The notes beneath the pieces were generated by a model. It saw nothing but the letters and a program-made list of their open reading frames with translations, ran no database searches and was not told where the DNA came from. Below are positions 7,313 through 14,804 of a stretch of 28,106 nt of DNA, piece by piece (within the stretch, counting starts at the first letter, position 1; every line of letters starts with the position of its first letter). Both the position numbers and the translations under genes were made by a program. The stretch covers positions 1 through 28,106 of the IMG/VR virus record IMGVR_UViG_3300000228_000032, one strand, 5' to 3'. Source of the DNA: a virus.

Positions 7313-7729
7313 TTCATTTTCCTTTGTTTAAAACACCATTTATTAAATTGCCCGATAGTAGAGTACAGTGGGGAGTAGGGCCAACTTCCCATATAGTATA
7401 TAAATACCCCCTATTTAATTTATATATTAATTTACTATCCCTTAAATTAAATACCCCTATTATTACTACTCTATTACTTTTACTACTCTACTCTACTACT
7501 TTTTACTATTTCTCCTATGAAAACATAATAAAAAATCAAGTAGAGTAGCAGAAATTTAGTAGGGCCACCAACACTACATTTTGGTGATTTTTAGTAACTT
7601 TCACTATTTTATTAAGAAGTAATTAGCGTTCAAAAAATTGCTTTTTAGGACGCTAATTAAAATCACTGTTTTTTCGATTTTACTAAAAATCATCATTCAC
7701 TACTCTACTTAGACTATTGGCCCTACTTA
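7313..7729. other. 417-base repeat-rich AT gap: candidate replication origin
   Basis: No credible gene lies here. It holds: (1) three composite elements joining AGTAGAGTA with AGTAGGGCCA, at 7357-7383, 7538-7567 and, on the opposite strand with the order swapped, 7700-7727; (2) a cluster of further CTACTCTA copies at about 7463-7500; (3) a direct repeat of AAATACCCC with flanks at about 7402-7416 and 7449-7461; (4) nested inverted repeats, 7586-7597 with 7680-7691 (12 bp) and 7620-7629 with 7650-7659 (10 bp); (5) a 6-bp hairpin 7566-7571 with 7581-7586; (6) long AT-only runs. Iterons, dyads and an AT-rich element beside the primase gene fit an origin. Promoters for the genes leftward must also be here. 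Confidence 0.5.
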
Positions 7730-10090
7730 TTAAACTTTGCCATTATAACGCCATTTCATTCTTCCATTTGAAGGGTAATTTTCTAACCCAAGTCTTCTTA
7801 AAGCATTACTTGCGTGTTGAAACTTATAAGGGTGTTTAGAAAATTCAAACAGCGGTGGTTTAATTTCTTCACCAAAGTCAGTGCTTAAAAACTCACCAAA
7901 CAGGTCTTCAAGTTTAAAAGAAAGCTTAGAAAGTTTTTGTCCTTCTTTAGCTTTTTTCTCACGTGACTTGATTACTTGTTTCCACCAACCTTTCAAGATT
8001 GAATACATAACGTCAGATTCATCTTCAATTACTCGTGAACCTTGCATGTCTTTAGACTGTTTCTCAGCTTCAGAACCTTGTGTGAAATAGTGTTTCTCGC
8101 CTAAGTCATAAGCTAGAAAAGCTTCAGCCAGTAACTGTTCTCTTTCAGCTTTCAAACCATCTAGATCAATCTCACTAACCTTGATAGGTAAGAAACGTCT
8201 ATTGCCACTTTTGTCTTTCAAGTATTCATAAGTGTTAGTAGTTCCAAAGAACACACACTGTCTTGAAAACTCAACAGGGTTTTCACCGTAAGGTGGCCTG
8301 AACTTATCAACAGTGCGAGTAAGGTAACTTTTAACAGTGTCAACGTCTGAACGTTTCAAAGAAGAAAGTTCTCCTAATTCAATGAACCAGTTACCTTGAA
8401 GAATTTGTGAAGCGTCTTTATCATGTAGGTCAGGAAGCTGGTCTAGAAACCATTTGTCTGTTGCTAGAATTTTACCGATGGTTGATTTTCCTAAACCCTG
8501 CATACCTTCAAAAATTACTGTTGTGTCAACCTTACAACCTGGTTCATATATCCTAGCGATTGCTGATATAAGAAACTTTCTTGAAACTTCAGACAAATAA
8601 GGTTCTGGTGCAATAGCATTCAGTAGGCGTTTCATCCAAGTAGACAATCTAGGAACACCATCCCATGCAGGCAAACATTCAAGGTGTTCTTTAACTGCGT
8701 GGAAACTATTCCTAGCACCAATGGCCCTAAATGCGTTTCCAATTTCTTTTAACACTGGTTCAATCTTAAACCCCGAATGGGCAAACCAAAGCCTGCAATT
8801 GATATAGTCAATGTCTTGAATCTTTTTTCCTACTTCAGACCCCCAAGGGTTTTCACAACCAAAGAAGAAAGAATGTGAAAATTCATCATACTTAATAAGA
8901 TTTTTCCCTACTGCATTTTCAAGTATAAGAACCACGTTTTTAGCAGTTGGTTTCACACTGTCGTGTTGGGTTCTATCAAGCTTCTTTCTCCAATCAACCT
9001 GACCTAAATCAGTGATGACCCTTTTAAGCTGCTTTTTCTTTTTCTCTTCAGGCAGGGTTTCATAAACTTCAACTTCACAATCAAACACGTGGGCCGCGTC
9101 TGCTTCCTGTCTAGCTTTTCTCACACAATAGTCATAGGCCCAACGTGCTGCCCTTTGACGGTTAGAAGTCTTCGCATGTTCAAAGGCAACAGACCCAATG
9201 AAGAAGTCATTGTTAGTAAGCACACCAAGAATTTGAGCGTCAGTAAACTTTGCCTTCACCATAGATAACGCTACACTTAGGCAGAATGAAGACCTATCTT
9301 CCACACCTTCACCGTCATAAATACCTTCCATGAGTGAAGGTCTTAGTTTCATTTCAAGCTGCATTTCTTCAACGTCTTCTATTTCAAATTTAGTTTTAGA
9401 ACTGCTTCCATTGGGTCTTCCTTTTGCTTTGGAAGAAGAAATGTTTTCAAGTGTTGAGCGTGTGATAATAGAAAGCTGTTCAGTGTCTTCAAGCACTCTT
9501 CCCCACCTATACGCCTTACCAGTGTCGGGGTGAATAGAAGGTGGTAAAACAACCTGCCTACCAGCACACATAAAATCAAGTTCCCATGCTGGCCTTGTTC
9601 TAATGCCTTTATCAGTCTTTTTCTTCCCAAGCTTTTCAATGTCATTCTTTGAAGGTTTAACTGAAGGCATGTGAACTTCAATTAGTTCTGAACTTGAAGT
9701 CAGCTTTCTACTATCCATCGGGTCTTGAACTAAACACCATATATGCTTTGACCCATTACCACGGCCCGAGTGTGTAACTGGTGCTGACCCTAATAAACCA
9801 GGGAAGTGTTTTTCAATCCACTCTTCAGCTTCTTTTCTGAAACGTTTATCAGTTCCCTTAATATCAACATCAATAACGGCCAGGTAGCAATCTTCAATCT
9901 TTGAAGGTTCACCAAGCTTGGTTCCAATGTTCATTCCAGTTTTATATTCTTTTAAAAGAGTTTTGATCGGTTCTCTTTTATTATCAGTCCAACCTGGTTT
10001 GAGTGGCACTTTAGAGTTTGGTCTAAGAAGGTGAACACCAAGTCCCATAGCGTGTAACCGCTTTAGTTCTCCAACTTTTGATAAACTCAT
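7730..10090 (-). CDS. Prim-pol / VirE-type primase-helicase
   Basis: A 786-residue bifunctional replication protein. The N-terminal ~210 residues form an AEP-type primase-polymerase domain: NIGTKLG (about 54-60), the catalytic DVD at about 74-76, and THSGRGNGSKHIW (about 106-118) with the conserved His. A linker of about 150 residues follows. The C-terminal half is a VirE-like P-loop ATPase: CLPAWDGVPRL (about 472-482), Walker A EGMQGLGKST (528-537), WFIELGEL as Walker B (about 568-575) and FFGTTN sensor (614-619) before GNRRFLPI. It should unwind the fork and make primers for the family A polymerase. Its ATG overlaps the HTH gene stop as ATGA. Complete, with all key residues. Confidence 0.92.
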   Translation of the reverse strand: MSLSKVGELKRLHAMGLGVHLLRPNSKVPLKPGWTDNKREPIKTLLKEYKTGMNIGTKLGEPSKIEDCYLAVIDVDIKGTDKRFRKEAEEWIEKHFPGLLGSAPVTHSGRGNGSKHIWCLVQDPMDSRKLTSSSELIEVHMPSVKPSKNDIEKLGKKKTDKGIRTRPAWELDFMCAGRQVVLPPSIHPDTGKAYRWGRVLEDTEQLSIITRSTLENISSSKAKGRPNGSSSKTKFEIEDVEEMQLEMKLRPSLMEGIYDGEGVEDRSSFCLSVALSMVKAKFTDAQILGVLTNNDFFIGSVAFEHAKTSNRQRAARWAYDYCVRKARQEADAAHVFDCEVEVYETLPEEKKKKQLKRVITDLGQVDWRKKLDRTQHDSVKPTAKNVVLILENAVGKNLIKYDEFSHSFFFGCENPWGSEVGKKIQDIDYINCRLWFAHSGFKIEPVLKEIGNAFRAIGARNSFHAVKEHLECLPAWDGVPRLSTWMKRLLNAIAPEPYLSEVSRKFLISAIARIYEPGCKVDTTVIFEGMQGLGKSTIGKILATDKWFLDQLPDLHDKDASQILQGNWFIELGELSSLKRSDVDTVKSYLTRTVDKFRPPYGENPVEFSRQCVFFGTTNTYEYLKDKSGNRRFLPIKVSEIDLDGLKAEREQLLAEAFLAYDLGEKHYFTQGSEAEKQSKDMQGSRVIEDESDVMYSILKGWWKQVIKSREKKAKEGQKLSKLSFKLEDLFGEFLSTDFGEEIKPPLFEFSKHPYKFQHASNALRRLGLENYPSNGRMKWRYNGKV

Positions 10091-10296
10091 TTCTTACTCC
10101 TAGAAGTCTCTTTGTAGATGACTTCAAAGTTCAATTCGCCTTTAGAAAGCCTTATGATTTCTTTGAGCGTTTTACTTCTTGGTGTAGCTTCCCCACGTAA
10201 CCAAACCCTTACTGAGTGGTCTGTTACTTTGAGTGCTTTAGCTAATTCAGGAATACCCCCGAATGCTTCAACCCATTCCTTTAGCTTTAATTGCAT
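10087..10296 (-). CDS. Cro-like helix-turn-helix regulator
   Basis: 69 residues. GGIPELAKALKVTDHSVRVW (about 13-32) is a clear HTH with the Ala and hydrophobic spacing of Cro/C1-type proteins, followed by RGEATPRSKTLKEII. It has one DNA-binding domain and no oligomerisation domain, which suits Cro rather than CI. The ATG has GAAGGAGAT six bases upstream. It is the first gene of the leftward replication operon, facing a 157-base control region full of TTTAC/GTAAA half-sites that it probably binds, thereby controlling its own operon and the divergent helicase gene. Confidence 0.8.
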   Translation of the reverse strand: MQLKLKEWVEAFGGIPELAKALKVTDHSVRVWLRGEATPRSKTLKEIIRLSKGELNFEVIYKETSRSKK

Positions 10297-10309
10297 AGTT
10301 ATCTCCTTC

Positions 10310-10397
10310 TAAACCTTAATGGTTTACTGCGTTATGCGTAAAATGATTTACCGTAAAATTATGTTACAAAAATGATTGACCTTTAGAAACCGTTAAG
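10310..10397. promoter_or_regulatory. Divergent control region with operator-like dyads
   Basis: Between divergent genes. TAAACC/GGTTTA forms a 6-bp dyad with 5-base spacer at 10310-10326. Half-sites TTTAC (10323-10327), GTAAA (10338-10342), TTTAC (10347-10351) and GTAAA (10353-10357) follow; the last two make an 11-base palindrome. AAACCGTTAAG at 10387-10397 is an inverted near copy of CTTAATGGTTT at 10315-10325 (one mismatch). These look like operators for the adjacent Cro-like protein. I cannot place either promoter confidently. Confidence 0.55.
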
Positions 10398-10453
10398 TCA
10401 GACTTTAAAAACTTTTTGATAAATTATTATTTTATTTAGTTGAGTGCAGTTAC

Positions 10454-12106
10454 ATGGAACTATCTGTCATCTATAAAAACGGTGCGTTTTTTACAATTGG
10501 GGAAACCCGTTTTGAGAACTCACCTTTTATGTTCCCTGAATATTTTCCTGGTTGGAAACAAACTAAGGAAGGTAACTACTTCACCACAAATTTAAAGAGT
10601 GCGTCCCTACTGCGTGACTATGCTGATGAAAGGGCAAAAAATATAATTAACCGCGCCTTCATTATTCACTCACCCTGGCCGGGCGCACTCACTTACCCTA
10701 AGACTTTAAAGCTTCTTCCTCACCAACCTGGTTCTGCTTACTACTCTTTATCACGTAATCGTTCTTACCTTGCACTAGCACCAGGTTTAGGTAAGACCAT
10801 TGTGGCGGCCTTGATAGCACGTGCAATGAACGTTAGATGCATTTATGTCTGCCCACCCTTTCTAACACTCAACACACTTGAAGAGTTTCAGAAGTGGGCA
10901 CCAGACCTTCACACCAGAATTCTTTCTAATGTTGATTGGGTTATACCTGACGTTTTGATTGTTCCTGATTCTCAGATAACCAATCCTTATGTGAGAAGTT
11001 ACATAAGAATGTTCTCACCTGAACTCTTCATAGGGGACGAATGGCACCGCTATAAAACTGATACTGCACAAAGGTCAAAAGCGGTTTTTGGGTTTAGAGA
11101 CAATAGACGAAAAGTTAAATACGTCCCTGGAATTATGGACGGTAAAGACTTGAAGAAGATTGTTCTCATGTCAGGCACTCCAATGCCTAACAGGCCCATG
11201 GAACTATTCAGCACCTTAAAGAAGTGTGCAGGTGAGTTCATTGACTTTAGAAGTAAGAATGATTTTGGTTTGAAGTATTGTGACGGGTTCCTAACCAAGA
11301 ATGAATGGACGGGCCAGGCCTACGGTTATGACTTCACGGGGTGTAACGAAAAAGAGTTCAAACTTCTAATGAACAAAGTGAAGTCTAAGGTTTCCTTCCA
11401 CTACCCTGATAAAGAAATTGAAACTTCTAACAATGGTTTCATGCTTCGTCTTGATAAAAAGATTCTTGGTTTACCACCACTCACTGAAGAGATAGTTATT
11501 CTTGGTGAAGACATGCCTAGAGCGTTGAAGGGAATGGACGCTGAAATGCTTAGGAAGTATTCACCTAAAGACCTTATCAAGTTGAGAATGAAAATACTTT
11601 TAGGTGAATCTGATGATGAAGAAGACATTCACCTAATGACCTATAGAAGAATGCTTGGTGAGTATAAAGTCAAACCAGCGTGTGAGTTCATTAAATCAAT
11701 CTTAGAAGAGACTGAAGAGAACCTTTTAATAGTGGCCATTCATAAAGAAGTGATTCGCGCCACCGCTGAACGTTTGAGTGACTACAACCCGTTAGTCATA
11801 ACTGGTGACACACCATCAATGAAGCGTCAGAAGATTGTTAAGGAATACCAGACCAGTAAGAAGAGAAGAATCATTCTAGGAAACGAAGACGCTATAGGTG
11901 TTGGGTTCACCATCACTAAAGCAAACAGAATACCCTTGATTGAATTTGACTGGTCACCTGGTAAGAACAGGCAGGTCATTGACCGTGCCCACCGTTACGG
12001 GTTAGAGCATGACCTGTTGGCCCAATACCTTTGTTTTAGAAACTCACTTGATAGAACCACAATTGAAACCCTTCTCTATAAAGAGAAGATAACTAGCTAC
12101 GTCTAA
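10454..12106 (+). CDS. SNF2-type DEAD/DEAH-box helicase
   Basis: A 550-residue superfamily 2 ATPase that heads the plus-strand operon. It shows motif I LAPGLGKTIVA (about 108-118), motif II GDEWH (194-198), motif III VLMSGTPMPNRP (237-248), and in the second RecA domain VITGDTPSMKRQ, ILGNEDAIGVGFT and motif VI QVIDRAHRYG. These are SNF2-like phage helicase features; likely roles are remodelling forks, replication initiation or recombination. The N-terminal ~85 residues (FMFPEYFPGWKQTKEGNYF) are a family-typical HARP-like lead-in. The Shine-Dalgarno is weak (GAGTG, about nine bases away), unlike the next genes. All motifs intact. Confidence 0.9.
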   Translation: MELSVIYKNGAFFTIGETRFENSPFMFPEYFPGWKQTKEGNYFTTNLKSASLLRDYADERAKNIINRAFIIHSPWPGALTYPKTLKLLPHQPGSAYYSLSRNRSYLALAPGLGKTIVAALIARAMNVRCIYVCPPFLTLNTLEEFQKWAPDLHTRILSNVDWVIPDVLIVPDSQITNPYVRSYIRMFSPELFIGDEWHRYKTDTAQRSKAVFGFRDNRRKVKYVPGIMDGKDLKKIVLMSGTPMPNRPMELFSTLKKCAGEFIDFRSKNDFGLKYCDGFLTKNEWTGQAYGYDFTGCNEKEFKLLMNKVKSKVSFHYPDKEIETSNNGFMLRLDKKILGLPPLTEEIVILGEDMPRALKGMDAEMLRKYSPKDLIKLRMKILLGESDDEEDIHLMTYRRMLGEYKVKPACEFIKSILEETEENLLIVAIHKEVIRATAERLSDYNPLVITGDTPSMKRQKIVKEYQTSKKRRIILGNEDAIGVGFTITKANRIPLIEFDWSPGKNRQVIDRAHRYGLEHDLLAQYLCFRNSLDRTTIETLLYKEKITSYV

Positions 12107-12117
12107 AGGAGACTTGC

Positions 12118-12624
12118 ATGAAATTCGCACTGACAGACCTGACTAAAGAAGAACTTGAAGCTGCCCAAGAAGCTGTTGAATCACTAAGTGGTTCTTCAAA
12201 GAAGACTTCTAAGAAAACTTCTAAAAAGGTTTCTAAGAAGAAAGTAGAAGAGGAAGAAGAGGAAGAGGAAGAAGTTGATTTTGACGAAGAAAATGAAGAA
12301 GAGGAAGAGGAAGAAAACGAAGAGGAAGAAGAGGAAGAGGGCGAAGAAGAGGAAGAAGAAGAAACTGAAGAAGAAGAGGAAGAAACTCCTAAAAAGAAAG
12401 TCTCTAAAAAGACTACTGGCAAAACAACTTCTTCAAAGGTTTCAAAAGAAGACGTGATGAATGCGTTTCAAGCTACACACAAACGTCTAGCTAAAAAGCT
12501 TAAGTCAGACGATAAGGCCCAAGCTAAATTGAATGCACTTCTTAAGAAGCACGGTGCGAAGTCTACACGCACACTAGACGCGAAGAAGTACGCAACAGTT
12601 ATGAAGGAACTTAAAGCACTTTAA
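12118..12624 (+). CDS. Low-complexity acidic/basic protein with small C-terminal domain
   Basis: 168 residues in four parts: a short N-terminal helix (LTKEELEAAQEAVESL), a basic KKTSKKTSKKVSKKK block (about 29-44), a Glu run of about 45 residues broken by Asn, Asp, Gly and Thr, a second KKKVSKK block, and a compact helical end (VMNAFQATHKRLAKKL to MKELKAL). AAAGGAG precedes the ATG. Alternating charge blocks suggest a disordered, DNA- or SSB-associated protein. The end of the Glu run and the following TPKKK are identical at DNA level over 30 bases to the tail of the SSB gene (12370-12399 and 17655-17684). No function recognised. Confidence 0.75.
   Translation: MKFALTDLTKEELEAAQEAVESLSGSSKKTSKKTSKKVSKKKVEEEEEEEEEVDFDEENEEEEEEENEEEEEEEGEEEEEEETEEEEEETPKKKVSKKTTGKTTSSKVSKEDVMNAFQATHKRLAKKLKSDDKAQAKLNALLKKHGAKSTRTLDAKKYATVMKELKAL
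12247..12399 (+). repeat. GAA/GAG low-complexity tract
   Basis: Purine-only GAA/GAG triplet run coding for the Glu block of the 168-residue protein. Its last 30 bases (12370-12399) are identical to 17655-17684 in the SSB gene. Confidence 0.85.
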
Positions 12625-12630
12625 CAATTA

Positions 12631-12762
12631 TAACTCACCATGAGAGTTCTGTTTTAGACTTAAAACGTGGGCATACAAAAGTGAGTTACCAGGGCGAAGA
12701 CCAGCGAAGTAACGTAACGTCTTAGGGCCTGAACACTAGCGCAGCTAGTACCCCTGGTTTTT
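12631..12762 (+). ncRNA. Structured intergenic RNA, family unknown
   Basis: The 152-base gap before 12777 folds into ordered helices: P1 12631-12638 with 12681-12688 (8 bp, perfect), enclosing a 6-bp hairpin 12651-12656 with 12661-12666; then P2 12689-12694 with 12752-12757 (CCAGGG/CCCTGG), enclosing P3 12697-12701 with 12719-12723 and P4 12735-12740 with 12744-12749 (loop GCA). P2 is directly followed by five T. P1 and P2 abut, so they may stack coaxially. The last element doubles as an intrinsic terminator, so this may be a riboswitch-like attenuator, a processed small RNA or an elaborate terminator. No known family recognised. Confidence 0.55.
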
Positions 12763-12776
12763 AAAAGGAATTTAAA

Positions 12777-13181
12777 ATGAACTTAGTAGACGAAAATGGA
12801 AAAGACTTAAGCACTATTCCAATGAAACTAACAGACGCTTCAGGTGAAGAACTTTCAAGTGAACCACCAAAGAAGATGACCACTAAAGAAATTGGTTCTG
12901 ACCTTGCGGCCCACATGTTGAACGCAGCTTTGAACATGCCAAACAATGAAGCAATCAATGGTCAGTTTGATGTTCTTTACCATGCAGCTTTAAACATTCT
13001 TGGGCATAGAATCTTAAACGTGGGTCTTGGGTTTGAGAATGCAAACAGCATTATTGAATGGGACGCTTCACGTGCTTTTGTTCATGAGAAGGAAGTTCAA
13101 GAAGATTTATCTAAATACGTTGAAGAATGGAAACAGAAGTTTATGAATGGTGAACTTCAATACCATGCTGGTAAGAAATAA
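12777..13181 (+). CDS. Unknown 134-residue protein
   Basis: Unrecognised. A hydrophilic N-terminus (NLVDENGKDLSTIPMKL) is followed by a helical core (SDLAAHMLNAALNMP, FDVLYHAALNILGHRILNVG) and a charged C-terminal helix (EVQEDLSKYVEEWKQKF). AAAGGA precedes the ATG, directly after the structured RNA at 12631-12762, so this gene is the likeliest target if that RNA regulates in cis. No signal peptide or membrane span. Confidence 0.75.
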   Translation: MNLVDENGKDLSTIPMKLTDASGEELSSEPPKKMTTKEIGSDLAAHMLNAALNMPNNEAINGQFDVLYHAALNILGHRILNVGLGFENANSIIEWDASRAFVHEKEVQEDLSKYVEEWKQKFMNGELQYHAGKK

Positions 13182-13206
13182 AATCTTTTAAACATGGAAG
13201 TTATGA

Positions 13207-13437
13207 ATGAAAACAGTAATACAAACTTCAAACGATGTTGGAAACTTTTTGAAAGCTGCTAGAGAAAAGGCAGGTATGACCCAAGACCAGGTTTCTAAAC
13301 GGTCAGGGTTCACCAATCAAACTATTTACAACATGGAAAATAACAAAGGCAGTTTGAACCTAAGCACCGTGCTTGCTATTGCAACGTCAATAGGTGTGAA
13401 GATTGAACTCAACTATGAAAAGGGATTATCAGCATGA
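13207..13437 (+). CDS. XRE-family helix-turn-helix regulator
   Basis: 76 residues, almost all one HTH_3 domain: VGNFLKAAREKAGMTQDQVS, then KRSGFTNQTIYNMEN as the recognition region, NLSTVLAIATSIGVKIEL as the closing helices. This is the HipB/antitoxin-like or phage repressor-like fold, without a second domain. The ATG at 13207 has GGAAG seven bases upstream. It overlaps the next gene by 4 bases. No toxin-like partner is next to it. It is the second HTH protein in the window, so it could modulate the plus operon, but no operator is evident. Confidence 0.85.
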   Translation: MKTVIQTSNDVGNFLKAAREKAGMTQDQVSKRSGFTNQTIYNMENNKGSLNLSTVLAIATSIGVKIELNYEKGLSA

Positions 13438-13832
13438 CAACAGAAGAAACACGTATTCCATTCACGTCACCACTTACTGACTATGAAATGGAACTTTTAA
13501 ACTACTCTGACTTTAAAGAGTTCAAGAAACAGTTTCCAGTTTCAACCACCATTGTAAATTTCATGAATATCTTTCTGGCCGTCAGAACCTATTTAGAAAA
13601 TGTCATGTCACAAACCTATGGTGAAGTTAGGGAAGGCCATAAGAAACACGCATGGTTGAATCAAAAGATTCATGACATGTTGAAATTCAATTCAGGTGCT
13701 TTAATGCAGCAGAAAATTTTGGAACATAGAAAACAAATTGAACAACCTTTTCCAGAAACAGCTTCAGAGCAAATTGCAGAAGACACAACAGGCGGAAGAA
13801 GATTTAACGTTGTTCCTGGTAGTGAAGTATGA
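13434..13832 (+). CDS. Unknown 132-residue protein
   Basis: Unrecognised. It begins MTTEETRIPFTSPLTDYEME and is mainly helical (SDFKEFKKQFPVSTTIVNFM, IFLAVRTYLENVMSQ), with a Gly/Arg-containing tail (DTTGGRRFNVVPG). It overlaps the XRE gene and the next membrane gene by 4 bases each (ATGA), so the three are translated together. No membrane span is convincing. Function unknown. Confidence 0.7.
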   Translation: MTTEETRIPFTSPLTDYEMELLNYSDFKEFKKQFPVSTTIVNFMNIFLAVRTYLENVMSQTYGEVREGHKKHAWLNQKIHDMLKFNSGALMQQKILEHRKQIEQPFPETASEQIAEDTTGGRRFNVVPGSEV

Positions 13833-14020
13833 AGTGTATAACATTCAGTATAACATTCAGTATAATATTATTTTTCAATGGTTTAATTTCTGGTTACTAC
13901 TCACATGAAATTATTCTTAAGCATAGAAAAAGTCAGTGTGAAATTAATGGTGGTTACTATGATGGTAAGTGTTTTAACTTTTCATTCCATAGAAAAACTA
14001 AGAAGGCGAATGACAAGTGA
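13829..14020 (+). CDS. 63-residue single-span membrane microprotein
   Basis: Residues about 3-22 (CITFSITFSIILFFNGLISG) form one membrane segment directly after the start, likely a signal anchor. The rest is basic and has a Cys pair (SQCEINGGYYDGKCFNF) resembling a small disulfide loop, which would be periplasmic if the protein is oriented Nin. A 12-base exact tandem duplication (13838-13861) encodes ITFS twice within the span. It overlaps neighbours by 4 bases on each side. No family recognised. Confidence 0.65.
   Translation: MKCITFSITFSIILFFNGLISGYYSHEIILKHRKSQCEINGGYYDGKCFNFSFHRKTKKANDK
13838..13861 (+). repeat. 12-base tandem duplication inside a coding region
   Basis: ATAACATTCAGT occurs twice head to tail, in frame, in the membrane span of the 63-residue protein. 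A recent slippage event is the simple explanation. Confidence 0.8.
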
Positions 14021-14787
14021 CAATTAACACCAACACTTCAGAAGAAAAGAAACATGCTGAGTTTGGGGGTTCCCAAGCTGAAAGAATTTTGAACTGCCCT
14101 GGCTCAGTTCGCCTTTCACGTGGCATTCCTAACAAAGATAATGAAGCTTCTAAGAAGGGAACAGACGCACACGCCTGCGTTGAATTCTTTATTAGAAACC
14201 ATAAGAAGCTTAATAACAAAACCCAGCGTAAAAAAGTCATAGAGAAGGCAGAAGAGAAGTGGTCAGAAGAAATGATAGACAACGCTCTAAACGCGCTTGC
14301 ATGGGTGAAAGACCAACTTCAACCTGCTTCTAAAGTATTTGTAGAAGCACACCTTGATTCTTCTGCCTTCACCACTGAAGGTCAGTTTTCAACACTAGAC
14401 ATTGCCATAGCAAACTTCAGGGCACGTGAACTTATCATTGCTGACTTTAAGAATGGAACTCACCCTGTTGAAGTTAAAAATAATTCTCAGTTGATTTACT
14501 ACGCGCTAGCCATGCTTATTAAGCTTAAAGGCTTTAAGAAGTTTGACCGTATTCGATGCGTGATTATCCAACCAAATGCCCACCACAAAGATGGTGAAAT
14601 TCGTGAATGGTATATAACTGTTGAAGACGCTATCAAGTGGGGTAAGCGTTTCAGGAAGACAGTTAAGATAGCGTTGAAACCAAAGGCACCATTAAAGTAT
14701 GGTGATAAGTGGTGTTTCTTTTGTCTCGCTAAAAAGAAGTGCCCGATTATAAAACAAAAACAAGCTGCAAAAGAATTTGCAGACTGA
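14017..14787 (+). CDS. DUF2800 RecB/Cas4-like nuclease with Fe-S-type cysteines
   Basis: 256 residues. Nuclease-core features in order: GTDAHACVE (H52), FVEAHLD (E110), STLDIA (D128), IADFKNGT (D143, K145) and QLIYYALA (Q158, Y161), the H...E...D...DxK...QxxxY pattern of RecB-family exonucleases. One Cys near the N-terminus (C27, ILNCPGS) plus C233-x2-C236-x5-C242 (WCFFCLAKKKCP) match the four-cysteine layout that binds a 4Fe-4S cluster in AddB, Dna2 and Cas4. It likely processes DNA ends for recombination with the SSB. The start is GTG at 14017 overlapping the previous stop (GTGA), with AAGG about ten bases upstream. Confidence 0.82.
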   Translation: MTINTNTSEEKKHAEFGGSQAERILNCPGSVRLSRGIPNKDNEASKKGTDAHACVEFFIRNHKKLNNKTQRKKVIEKAEEKWSEEMIDNALNALAWVKDQLQPASKVFVEAHLDSSAFTTEGQFSTLDIAIANFRARELIIADFKNGTHPVEVKNNSQLIYYALAMLIKLKGFKKFDRIRCVIIQPNAHHKDGEIREWYITVEDAIKWGKRFRKTVKIALKPKAPLKYGDKWCFFCLAKKKCPIIKQKQAAKEFAD

Positions 14788-14804
14788 ACATTATTAGGAG
14801 TTAT

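Noticed and set aside
9379-9681. 100-residue frame inside the primase gene
   Set aside because: Same-strand alternative frame fully inside a clear, well-conserved gene, with no coupling or motif.
10118-10312. Plus-strand frame over the HTH gene
   Set aside because: Antisense of a clear HTH domain.
12093-12422. Ser-rich open frame on the minus strand
   Set aside because: It is the antisense of the GAA/GAG tract; the Ser run is an artefact of the purine repeat and it lacks a Shine-Dalgarno.
12631-12762. Known riboswitch or ribozyme (glutamine, purine, hammerhead)
   Set aside because: CGAAG and three-way junction features are superficially similar, but the conserved cores of these families are not present, so no family name is given.
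14739-14804. 22-codon N-terminal extension of the LamG-like protein
   Set aside because: Lies within the nuclease gene and lacks a Shine-Dalgarno, whereas ATG 14805 has TTAGGAG.
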